In this document: positions 17,815 to 25,821 of the stretch, one piece after another
How the letters are laid out: the number at the start of each line of letters is the position of its first letter
How positions within the stretch are numbered: position 1 is the first letter of the stretch
Source: Azospirillum oryzae
Lineage (GTDB): Bacteria; Pseudomonadota; Alphaproteobacteria; Azospirillales; Azospirillaceae
NCBI RefSeq assembly: GCF_008364795.1
Contig: NZ_VTTM01000004.1
Span: forward strand, 284,770 to 348,769
Direction of reading: 5' to 3'
DNA length: 64,000 nt
Made by a program: the position numbers and the translations under genes
The notes under the pieces: generated by a model
Told to the model about the DNA's origin: nothing
Seen by the model: the letters and a program-made list of their open reading frames with translations, nothing else
Databases searched by the model: none

Positions 17815-19503
17815 ATGCTGAGGCTGAGGATCGTGTCGGACCATCGGGCGTCGCTGGGCGGCAATGCCGAGAAGACGCTGCATGGCGGCAGCCTCACCGT
17901 CGGGCGGGGGGTGGAGAACGGCTGGACCCTGCCCGATCCCGACCTGCTGCTGTCGCGCCAGCATTGCGTGTTCGAAGCGGCCGGGTCCGGCTTCCGGGTG
18001 ACCGACACCAGCACCAACGGCGTCTTCCTCAACGGATCGGAGCAGCCGATCGGCCGCAACGCGACGGCGCCCCTGTCGTCGGGCGACCGCATCCGCGTCG
18101 GCCGCTTCATCATCGAGGCGATGGTGGAATCGCTGAGCGCCCCCAGCTTCACCGAAATCACCGGGGCCTTCACGCTGGGCGGCAGTGGCGGGGAGGCCGA
18201 TCCGTTCGCTCCGACGCCGGCGCGGCACGCCCCCGCAAGCCGTGCCGCTGAGCAGGATCCGTTCGACGAGCTGTTCGACGATCCGACGGCACGCCCCTTT
18301 GAAAGCCAGCCGCTGCGTTCGGAGGCTGAGCCGTTCGATTCCTGGACCTCCTCCAGCAGCGGCTCGGCAGCGCGGGAGCGGGCGGACGACTGGCATTTCG
18401 GCACCGTCGACGACCATTCCGATCCGCTGAACCAGGCGGTGTCGGTCGGCGTCTCCTTCCCGGCCCCGGCCCCGTTCCCGGCCCCGTTCCCGGCCCCGTT
18501 CCCGGACGAGCCGCAGCGGTCGTCCGGCGGCGGCATCCCCGACGATTGGGACGACGACCTCTTCGGCATGCCGCAGCCGGCGGCCCCGGCCATCCCGGAC
18601 CCGTTGTCGTTCCCGCCGCCGAAATCGGCCCAGGCGCTGCCGGACGACTGGAACATCGACGAGACTCTGCCCGATCAGGCGGCGCCGGACCTGCCGCTGA
18701 AATCCGCTGCCCCGGTTCTTTCTCCGGCATCGGCCCCGCCGCCGGAACCGGACCCGCTGCCGGACGATACCGACCTCGCTCCCCGTCTGGTCGTGGCGAT
18801 GCCGGCACCGGCGCCAAGGCCGATGCCGGCGCCTCCACCGGCACCGGCGCCGCTGTCCGCGCAACTGGCGGCGCCCGATGCCGGTGCGGCGGTCGCCGCC
18901 TTCTACGAGGGGTTCGGCGCTCCGCTGCCGCCGGACGGGCTGCCGGATCCCACCGCCATGATGCGAAGCCTGGGCGAGGCGTTGCGCGCCAGCCTGGGGG
19001 CGCTGCATGGCAGCCTGCGGGCGCGGGCGCGCTTCAAGGACGAGTTCCATCTGGAGCAGACCAGCTTCCGCCCCGCCGGGGAGAACCCGCTGAAGCGCTG
19101 CGAAACCCTGGACGAGGCGGTGTCGGTGCTGGCCAACCCGCGCCTGCGCGGTTTCCTGCCGATGGGCGACGCGGTGCGCGAGGCGGCGAGCGACGTGCAG
19201 GTCCATCACCTTGCCTATGCCGCGGCGTTGCAGACGGCGCTGAAGCAGGTGGTCGCCAAGTTCGATCCCGGCGCGCTCAGCCAGCGGCTGGAGACCCGGC
19301 TTCTCGACAGCCTCGTTCCGGCCGCGCGCAAGGCCCGCTACTGGGATCAGTACGAGGTCCTTTACAAGGATCTGGTGGTCGAACTGGAGGAGGATTTCGA
19401 CCGCGTCGTTGGCGATGCCATCGCCCGTGAATACGACCGCTTCATCCGCCGCGACGGCGGTACTGCCGGCGCGGGCGGTGCCGACGGCGGAAAACCAGAC
19501 TGA
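17815..19503 (+). CDS. tagH: T6SS FHA-domain protein (TagH/Fha type)
   Basis: 562 aa. The N-terminal FHA domain (about residues 1-100) keeps the phosphothreonine-binding signature GRG, SRQH and the STNG loop. A long Pro/Ala/Asp-rich disordered middle contains a 12-base tandem repeat (18468-18503, APFP units). The C-terminal ~200 residues (AVAAFYEGFGAPLPPD, DEFHLEQTSFRPAGENPLK, RLETRLLDSLVPAARKARYWDQYE) match the conserved tail of T6SS FHA proteins. It is expected to bind the phosphorylated target of the kinase encoded next and promote T6SS assembly. ATG 17815 follows GGAGATGGTGGA; an ATG at 17759 is out of frame. Confidence 0.92.
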   Translation: MLRLRIVSDHRASLGGNAEKTLHGGSLTVGRGVENGWTLPDPDLLLSRQHCVFEAAGSGFRVTDTSTNGVFLNGSEQPIGRNATAPLSSGDRIRVGRFIIEAMVESLSAPSFTEITGAFTLGGSGGEADPFAPTPARHAPASRAAEQDPFDELFDDPTARPFESQPLRSEAEPFDSWTSSSSGSAARERADDWHFGTVDDHSDPLNQAVSVGVSFPAPAPFPAPFPAPFPDEPQRSSGGGIPDDWDDDLFGMPQPAAPAIPDPLSFPPPKSAQALPDDWNIDETLPDQAAPDLPLKSAAPVLSPASAPPPEPDPLPDDTDLAPRLVVAMPAPAPRPMPAPPPAPAPLSAQLAAPDAGAAVAAFYEGFGAPLPPDGLPDPTAMMRSLGEALRASLGALHGSLRARARFKDEFHLEQTSFRPAGENPLKRCETLDEAVSVLANPRLRGFLPMGDAVREAASDVQVHHLAYAAALQTALKQVVAKFDPGALSQRLETRLLDSLVPAARKARYWDQYEVLYKDLVVELEEDFDRVVGDAIAREYDRFIRRDGGTAGAGGADGGKPD

Positions 19504-19556
19504 ACCCGCCCGACTTCGCCGCCGCATCAACCCTCTGACCGGACCACGCCCCTTCC

Positions 19557-21851
19557 ATGGCCCAGCCCCCCGACGACAGCCACGAGCCTACCGCCATCCT
19601 GCCCGCCGCCGGCGCGGGGGCGGATACGGGCACGGAAACAGGGGCGGATCCCCAGGCCACCCGGCTGACGGCGCCGCCAGCAACACCGATACCGTCCACA
19701 CCGGTGCCGGCCTCCACCGCTTCGGGCGTGGAGCCGTCAGGCGTCCGGGCCGTTCCGGAACCGATCGGGCCGGGCACGCTGCTGAGCCACACCTATCGGG
19801 TGGAGGGGCTGATCGCCCGCGGCGGCATGGGCGAGGTCCACCGCGCCCGCCATGTCGACATGGACACCTGGCATGCGGTGAAGGTGATCCGGCCGGAACT
19901 GGCGCAGGACGCCAAGATGGTCGAGCTGCTGCGGCGCGAGGCGGCGGCATTGCGGGAGATCCGGCACGAGGCGGTGGTCTCCTACGACGGCGTCTTCCGT
20001 GACGAATTCGGCCGGCTACTGCTGTCGATGGAGTTCCTCGACGGCCCGTCGCTGCACGAGGTGCTGCAGGCCGGCCCGCTGGACGCGGCGTCGGTCGCCG
20101 TCCTGCTCGACCGCATCGCCTCCGGTCTGGCGGCGGCGCACCAGCGCGGCATCATCCACCGCGACATGTCGACCGACAACGTCATCCTGCCCGGCCGCGA
20201 CATCGCCAACGCAAAGATCATCGATTTCGGCATCGCCAAGCAGACCGCCGCCGGGGCGGGAACCGTCATCGGCGACGGCTTCGCCGGCAAATACGGCTTC
20301 GCCTCGCCCGAGCAGTTCGGTCTGTTCGGCGGGCAGGTCGGGCCGCAGTCCGACATCTACAGCGCCGGTCTGGTGCTGGCCGCGGCGGTGCTGGGGCATC
20401 CGCTCGACATGGGCCGCACGCCGCAGGCGATGTTCGAGCGGCGCATGTCGGTGCCCGACCTGTCGGCAGTGGAGGAGCCGTTGCGCGGCGTCCTCTGTTC
20501 GATGCTGGAGCCGGACCCGCAGAACCGGGCCGCGACGATGGCGGAGCTGGTCGGCGCCCTGACCCGCCGCGCCGCCGACATCACGCCTTTCGAACACACC
20601 TCCCTTCCGGTCTCCACGCCGGAAAAGGAGACGAGGACAGTGGTGACGCCGACGGTGGCGGCCAAGGCCCCCCAGGAAACCAAGGCGGAAGCCAAGACGG
20701 AAGCCAAGGTTGAAACCAAGGGGGAGACGAAAAAGGCGCCGGTCGGCCTGATCGCCGGCGGGGTCGGCGGTCTGGTGGCTGCCGGCATCGCCGGTTTCCT
20801 GCTGTTCGGGCAATCGCAGCCACCCGCCAAGCAGGCCGCCACCCCGACCGCGCCGGCTCCGACCGTTGCGGCTCCGCCGGTCACGACCGCGTCGGTTCCG
20901 CCGCCCTCGACAGGAATGACGACGGCGCCGCTCGGCACCTCCGCCCCCGCCCCGGTGCCCCCACCCGCACCGCCGCCCGCAGCCAAGGAGGGGGTGGAAC
21001 TGGACGCCCTGCCGCCCAGCCCGGTCCAGCCGAAGGCCGAGCCGGCCGTTCCGCCGCTGCCGATCACCCCGGCGGTCCAGACCGTCACGCCCCCGGCACC
21101 GACACAACTTCAGCCGCAGCAGAAGGTCGAACAGGCGGCTCTTCCCGTCGCTCCACCGGTCCCGCGCCTGACGCCGGCCGAGGCGCGCAAGGCGGTGGAG
21201 ACGGCCGCCGGCGGCTTCGCCTGCGCCGGCGTCCACACGGCCGAGGCCGCGAACGGGCTGCGGATCGGCGGCTATGTCGGCACGGAGGACGATGCCAGGA
21301 CGCTGAAGGCGGCGATCACCGCCCTGCCGGCCGGCATCGACGTCGATGCTCAGGTCGCCGTGCGGCCCTGGCCGCTGTGCGAGGCGTTGGGCGTCGCCGG
21401 ACTGCCGGCGCGGGCCGAAACGCAGGGGAGCGGCGCCTTGGGGCTGGGTTTCAACCGGCCGTCGATGGTCTACCGCAAGGGTGACAAGCTGGAAGTCACC
21501 GTGACCGCCGGGACCTCGGGTTACCTGACCGTCGATTACATCGACATGGAAGGCAACGCGATCCACATGGTGCCGATGCGGCTGCGCCGCGACGACCGGC
21601 TGGAGGCCGGCCGGCCGGTGACGCTGGGCGTCGCGAAATCGGCGAGCGACCGCGTCTATACCATCGCCCCGCCCTATGGCCCGGCGATGATCCTGGCGCT
21701 GGTGACCCGCGAACCGCTGTTCCCCGCCGACCGCGAGGAGGTGGAGCCGGCCGGCCCCTATCTGGCGAGCTTGCGCGGCGCGCTGGCGAAGGCGGAGGCC
21801 AAGGGCGGCGTGGTCGCCCAGTCCGCCTTCTTCGCCACCGTCGCCGAATAG
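19557..21851 (+). CDS. membrane Ser/Thr protein kinase (PpkA-like) with C-terminal DUF4384-like domain
   Basis: 764 aa. The Hanks-type kinase domain starts near residue 80: glycine loop ARGGMGEV, Lys109 (AVKVIRPE), catalytic loop HRDMSTDN (His201-Asp203), DFG at Asp223 and KYGFASPEQ. The usual Lys of HRDxKxxN is Ser here, a variant seen in other bacterial kinases (HRD-I/M-S-x-DN). A transmembrane helix (GLIAGGVGGLVAAGIAGFLLFG) and a Pro-rich stretch precede a C-terminal domain (YRKGDKLEVTV, GYLTVDYIDMEG) resembling DUF4384. It lies in the T6SS block beside the FHA gene, matching the PpkA/Fha threonine-phosphorylation pathway; no PppA phosphatase gene is adjacent. Confidence 0.9.
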   Translation: MAQPPDDSHEPTAILPAAGAGADTGTETGADPQATRLTAPPATPIPSTPVPASTASGVEPSGVRAVPEPIGPGTLLSHTYRVEGLIARGGMGEVHRARHVDMDTWHAVKVIRPELAQDAKMVELLRREAAALREIRHEAVVSYDGVFRDEFGRLLLSMEFLDGPSLHEVLQAGPLDAASVAVLLDRIASGLAAAHQRGIIHRDMSTDNVILPGRDIANAKIIDFGIAKQTAAGAGTVIGDGFAGKYGFASPEQFGLFGGQVGPQSDIYSAGLVLAAAVLGHPLDMGRTPQAMFERRMSVPDLSAVEEPLRGVLCSMLEPDPQNRAATMAELVGALTRRAADITPFEHTSLPVSTPEKETRTVVTPTVAAKAPQETKAEAKTEAKVETKGETKKAPVGLIAGGVGGLVAAGIAGFLLFGQSQPPAKQAATPTAPAPTVAAPPVTTASVPPPSTGMTTAPLGTSAPAPVPPPAPPPAAKEGVELDALPPSPVQPKAEPAVPPLPITPAVQTVTPPAPTQLQPQQKVEQAALPVAPPVPRLTPAEARKAVETAAGGFACAGVHTAEAANGLRIGGYVGTEDDARTLKAAITALPAGIDVDAQVAVRPWPLCEALGVAGLPARAETQGSGALGLGFNRPSMVYRKGDKLEVTVTAGTSGYLTVDYIDMEGNAIHMVPMRLRRDDRLEAGRPVTLGVAKSASDRVYTIAPPYGPAMILALVTREPLFPADREEVEPAGPYLASLRGALAKAEAKGGVVAQSAFFATVAE

Positions 21852-21859
21852 CACCGCCG

Positions 21860-23530
21860 ATGAACGGCGGCGGCCGGCGTCTCGCCATCATCGGCGGCCT
21901 TCTGGTGCTCTGCGCGTTGGCAGGCGGGCTGCTCGGCCTCGGCATCGACCGGCTGACCGGCCCGTCCACAACCCCGGCCCTGGCCCCGGCCCCAGCCGCG
22001 GCGCCGTCGCAGATCGTGGCGGTGGAGCCGCTGCCTGCCATACCGGCTCCCCTCCCGGCCCCTCTTCCCGCGGCGGTCCCGGCCGCCGCTCCCGTCCAGC
22101 CGGCTCTCCCTGCGCTGGCGGAGGCCCGCTGCCCGGACGGTCCGCTGCCGGCCGGGCCGGCGCCGCGCTGCCGGTCCTTTCGCGTGCCGTCCGACTGGCA
22201 GCGGCCGGACAGCCTGCCGGTCGACCTGTTCGTGACGATCCTGCCGGCGCTGAACGGTGCGCCGGCCGCCGATCCGGTGGTGCTGCTCAGCGGCGGGCCG
22301 GGGCAGGGCGGCAGCGACGATCTGCGCGGCACCGCCGCGATCCTGGCGCCGATGCGGGCCGGTCGCGACGTCATCCTGGTCGATCAGCGCGGCACCGGCC
22401 TGTCGAAACCGTCGCTGCGCTGTCCGGGGCTGGACCCGCTGCGCTACTGGTTCGGCGGCGTGACGGCGGAGGACGCCACCGCCTGCCTTGACCCGTTGCG
22501 CCGTAGCGGCTACCGGCTGGAGGATTTCGACAGCGGCCAGAGCGCGGCCGACCTGCCGGCGCTGCGCCGCGCGTTGGGGGTGGAGCGCTGGAACGTGGTT
22601 GCGACCTCATACGGCGGGGTTCTGGCGCAGGCGCTTCTGCGCATCGACGGGGCGGCGGTGCGCAGCCTCGTGCTGAACTCCCCGGCCACGGCGGACGCGA
22701 CGTGGCTCGACCTCGACCGTCTCACCGCCATCCGGCAGGCCCATCGCCGGATGGTCGAGGATTGCGCCGCCCAGCCCGACTGCGCCCGCGCCTTCCCCCG
22801 GCTGGGGCAGGCGGTCGAACGGCTGGCGGCGGCGCTGGAGCGGCGACCGCTGGAGCTGCGGCTGCGCCATCCCGTCACCGGACGGGAGACCGACCTGCGC
22901 CTGGACTGGCCGATGCTGGCGGGCGTCCTGGCGCTGCGGCTGGGCAGCGGCGACGGGATGGTGGCGGTGCCGGCCCTGCTCGACCGTCTCGACCGCATCG
23001 TCGGTGATCCTGCGGCGACGGGGCGGGTGGACGACCCGGCCGTGCTGTCCCTGGTGATGCCGCCGCCGATCTGGACCGTGCTGGACAGTCTGGCCTATGG
23101 CCTGAACCTGACCGTCGGCTGCCGCGAGAACCGTCCGCACATCGACGCCGGCGCCGCCCGCCGCGCCGCCGCCGACCTGCGCCCTTTTGTGATGGCCGAG
23201 GCGGTGGAGACCGATTACGACGCCGCCTGTCCGGCGCTGGGGCTGCCGCCGGTCGATACGTCCTTTTACCGGCCGGTGGCGGCCGATGTGCCGGCACTGA
23301 TCCTGACCGGCGCCTACGACACCTTCACCGCCCCGGCGCGGGCCGAGGCGATGGGGCGGAGCCTGCCGCGCGCGACGCTTTTGTCCTTCCGTGGCCTCGG
23401 CCATGACGTGCTGGGCACCAGCCTGTGCGGCCGCAACGCCGCCGCCCGCTTCGTCGAGACGCTGGCCGTGGGCGATGCCGGCGCCTGCGTCGAACGGCTG
23501 CTGCCGCCGACCTTCGCAACCCGGCCCTGA
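21860..23530 (+). CDS. membrane-anchored alpha/beta hydrolase (S33, TAP-like C-terminus)
   Basis: 556 aa. An N-terminal hydrophobic anchor (LAIIGGLLVLCALAGGLLGLG) and a Pro/Ala-rich linker place the enzyme outside the inner membrane. The fold is that of tripeptidyl-aminopeptidase-type S33 hydrolases: VVLLSGGPGQGGS oxyanion region, ILVDQRGTGLS, nucleophile Ser250 in ATSYGG (so not a strict GxSxG), and a C-terminal TAP-like segment ILTGAYDTFTAP with the likely catalytic His in GLGHDV. The gene begins eight bases after the kinase stop and ends the T6SS-associated run. It could be an accessory peptidase or esterase; an effector role is less likely given its own export signal. Confidence 0.85.
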   Translation: MNGGGRRLAIIGGLLVLCALAGGLLGLGIDRLTGPSTTPALAPAPAAAPSQIVAVEPLPAIPAPLPAPLPAAVPAAAPVQPALPALAEARCPDGPLPAGPAPRCRSFRVPSDWQRPDSLPVDLFVTILPALNGAPAADPVVLLSGGPGQGGSDDLRGTAAILAPMRAGRDVILVDQRGTGLSKPSLRCPGLDPLRYWFGGVTAEDATACLDPLRRSGYRLEDFDSGQSAADLPALRRALGVERWNVVATSYGGVLAQALLRIDGAAVRSLVLNSPATADATWLDLDRLTAIRQAHRRMVEDCAAQPDCARAFPRLGQAVERLAAALERRPLELRLRHPVTGRETDLRLDWPMLAGVLALRLGSGDGMVAVPALLDRLDRIVGDPAATGRVDDPAVLSLVMPPPIWTVLDSLAYGLNLTVGCRENRPHIDAGAARRAAADLRPFVMAEAVETDYDAACPALGLPPVDTSFYRPVAADVPALILTGAYDTFTAPARAEAMGRSLPRATLLSFRGLGHDVLGTSLCGRNAAARFVETLAVGDAGACVERLLPPTFATRP

Positions 23531-23705
23531 TCGCCCAGCTTTGACCATGCAGCCGTGATCGTCCAAGCGCAGTCTTAACGATTCCACCGCCGGCCGATAT
23601 GGCGTCCATTGCCAGACGCCGGCGCAAACACTATGATTCGTCCGGTGCAAACCGGGTGGCCGCAGGGACGGGGCCCGTACCGCTTGAGACGATCGGAAGA
23701 CCCGT

Positions 23706-24098
23706 ATGGACGCTCACGACCTTTCGCTGGACGACAACCGCACGATCCAGGCCATCGGCATCCTCGCCGACGTGCTGGATGGGGTGGAGGGGCCGGGCGG
23801 TCTCGACACGGTGCTGGTGTCCAAGGCGCTGCGTCAGGTGATCGCAACCAAATCGCAGCCGGCCTTCGAATTCGCCTCCCGCGCCTTCAACACGCTGGAG
23901 CCGTCGGTCCGCCGCCAAGTGGCGGAAACCGCGGACGAGGCGGCGCACCATGCGGTCGAACTGCGCGGCCGGGTCGGCGGCTTCCTGTCCACCGCCGTGA
24001 AGAAGCCGGTGCCGCAAGGCCCGGTGGTCGGCCAGCAGCCGAACTTCATCACCGCGCTCAACCTGCGCTCCCGCCGCCGGCCGAACCAGCCGTCCTAA
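23706..24098 (+). CDS. hypothetical protein
   Basis: 130 aa, soluble and mostly helical, no signal peptide and no domain recognised. GGAAG lies a few bases before the ATG and codon use matches the neighbours, so it is likely real. The 175-base gap before it shows nothing recognisable, and the gene converges on the LysR gene with only three bases between their stops. Function unknown. Confidence 0.65.
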   Translation: MDAHDLSLDDNRTIQAIGILADVLDGVEGPGGLDTVLVSKALRQVIATKSQPAFEFASRAFNTLEPSVRRQVAETADEAAHHAVELRGRVGGFLSTAVKKPVPQGPVVGQQPNFITALNLRSRRRPNQPS

Positions 24099-24101
24099 GC
24101 G

Positions 24102-25040
24102 TTATTGGCCTTCTTCCAGCGACAGCGTGTCCAGCAGCGCGCAGTCCCAGTAGGGACGCGGGCCGAAACGCTGCACCAGGAAATCCACGAACACCCGCAC
24201 CTTCGGCGACAGGTGGCGGTTCTGCGGATAGACCGCGTTGACCGCCAGTTCCGAGGGGATGTGGCGGTGCATCACGCTGACCAGCTCGCCGCGCGCCAGC
24301 GCCTGACCGCACAGGAAGGTCGGCGACATGATGAATCCGACGCCGGCCGCCGCCGCCTCGCGCAGCAGGTCGCCATTGTTGCTGCGGATCGGCCCAGAGA
24401 CCCGCACGCTGCGGGCCTCGCCATCGACGGTGAACGGCCACAGGTCAGGGGTGGGGACGTTGGTGTAGATCAGGCAGTTGTGGTTGGCCAGATCGTCCGG
24501 CGTCTCCGGCACGCCATGCTTCTGCAGATAGGCCGGGCTGGCGCACAGCGCCATCCGCGCCGGGGCCAGCCGCCGGGCGATCAGAGAACTGTCGCGCAGC
24601 TTGCCGATGCGCACCGCCAGATCATAGCCCTCGTCGATCAGATCGACCGTGCGGTCGTTCAGATCCATGTCGATCTCGATGGCCGGATAGCGCTCCAGGA
24701 ACTCCGCCACCGCCGGGGCCAGATGCAGGATGCCGAAACTGACCGGCGCGTTCAGCCGCAGCCGGCCGCGCGGTGCGGCATGCAGGTCGGCGACCGCCTG
24801 CTCCGCCTCCTCCAGATCGGCGAGGATGCGGGTGCAGCGCTCGTAATAGGCCTGCCCGACCTCGGTCAGGCTGAGCTTGCGGGTGGTGCGGTTCAGCAGC
24901 CGCGCGCCGAGCCGGTTCTCCAACTCGCCGATGCGGCGGGAGACCACCGACTTCGACAGGTTGAGCCGGTCGGCGGCGGCGGTGAAGCTCTTGGTGTCCA
25001 CCACCTTGATGAAGGCGAGCATGTCGTCGAGGCGATCCAT
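24102..25040 (-). CDS. LysR-family transcriptional regulator
   Basis: 312 aa, standard LTTR length. N-terminal winged helix-turn-helix: MLAFIKVVDTKSFTAAADRLNLSKSVVSRRIGELENRLG, here split in two halves around AADRLN. The effector domain starts near residue 90 (RGRLRLNAPVSFGILHLAP). ATG 25040 is chosen; an upstream in-frame start (25076) would place the operator-like palindrome inside the gene. The gene is divergent from wrbA, and a perfect ATTGTT-N11-AACAAT lies four bases upstream of its start, which suggests autoregulation and control of the wrbA operon. The inducer is not known; quinone or electrophile stress is an inference from the neighbours. Confidence 0.93.
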   Translation of the reverse strand: MDRLDDMLAFIKVVDTKSFTAAADRLNLSKSVVSRRIGELENRLGARLLNRTTRKLSLTEVGQAYYERCTRILADLEEAEQAVADLHAAPRGRLRLNAPVSFGILHLAPAVAEFLERYPAIEIDMDLNDRTVDLIDEGYDLAVRIGKLRDSSLIARRLAPARMALCASPAYLQKHGVPETPDDLANHNCLIYTNVPTPDLWPFTVDGEARSVRVSGPIRSNNGDLLREAAAAGVGFIMSPTFLCGQALARGELVSVMHRHIPSELAVNAVYPQNRHLSPKVRVFVDFLVQRFGPRPYWDCALLDTLSLEEGQ

Positions 25041-25043
25041 GGC

Positions 25044-25066
25044 ATTGTTGTACACCCGGAAACAAT
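25044..25066. promoter_or_regulatory. LysR-type binding site (ATTGTT-N11-AACAAT)
   Basis: A perfect 6-bp inverted repeat separated by exactly 11 bases, the classic T-N11-A arrangement for LysR regulators. It lies between the divergent lysR and wrbA genes, immediately next to the regulator start codon and 117 bases before the wrbA ATG. AT-rich arms stand out in GC-rich surroundings. Confidence 0.7.
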
Positions 25067-25182
25067 GAGGTGCCAAGATCCGGGATTACCGGAACGCACA
25101 CTTCGCCCTATCTCTGGTGTCACCGCCGGGCCGGCACCGGTCGCGGCGACGTGATCGTTCAACGAAACAGGGAGTGACGGCG

Positions 25183-25785
25183 ATGGCGAAGGTTCTGGTC
25201 CTCTATTACAGCAGCTGGGGACATGTGTCGGAGATGGCGCAGGCGGTGGCCGAAGGCGCCCGCTCCGTCGCCGGGACCGAGGTGGCGGTGAAGCGCGTGC
25301 CCGAACTGGTGCCGGAGGCCGTCCGCCAGTCCGCTCATTACAAGGACGAGAGCAACATCCCCGTCGCCACGGTGGACGAACTGGCGCAGTACGACGCCAT
25401 CGTCATCGGCACGCCGACCCGCTATGGCAACATGGCCTCGCAGATGAAGAACTTCCTCGACCAGACCGGCGGGCTGTGGGCCAAGGGCGCGCTCGTCGGC
25501 AAGGTCGGCGCGGCCTTCACCTCCACCGCCACCCAGCATGGCGGGCAGGAGAGCACCATCCTCAGCACCCACACCGTGCTGCTGCATCTGGGCATGGTGA
25601 TCGTCGGCCTGCCTTATTCCTTCCAGGGCCAGATGGGCGTGTCCGAGGTGATGGGCAACTCGCCCTATGGCGCCAGCACGATCGCCGACGGCGACGGCTC
25701 GCGCCGGCCGAGCGCGGTCGAACTGGACGGCGCCCGCTATCAGGGCCGCCATGTCGCCGAGATCGCGACCAAGCTGCACGGTTAA
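25183..25785 (+). CDS. wrbA: NAD(P)H:quinone oxidoreductase, WrbA type
   Basis: 200 aa flavodoxin-like protein that reduces quinones by two electrons, avoiding semiquinones. The FMN-binding loop [35 protein letters not shown] and [15 protein letters not shown] are hallmarks of WrbA. ATG 25183 follows CAGGGAGTGACGG. It is read away from the LysR gene and 36 bases ahead of a glutathionyl-hydroquinone reductase, forming a small quinone-handling unit. Confidence 0.96.
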   Translation: MAKVLVLYYSSWGHVSEMAQAVAEGARSVAGTEVAVKRVPELVPEAVRQSAHYKDESNIPVATVDELAQYDAIVIGTPTRYGNMASQMKNFLDQTGGLWAKGALVGKVGAAFTSTATQHGGQESTILSTHTVLLHLGMVIVGLPYSFQGQMGVSEVMGNSPYGASTIADGDGSRRPSAVELDGARYQGRHVAEIATKLHG

Positions 25786-25821
25786 TGAGCCTTCAAGAAC
25801 GCTGAAGAAGAGGAGGGAGCC

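Noticed and set aside
4782-18656. Very long open frames on the minus strand opposite the T6SS cluster (three of more than 1300 codons)
   Set aside because: They mirror real plus-strand genes in GC-rich DNA; their translations are Arg/Gly/Ala-rich without domains, while the opposite strand gives clear families.
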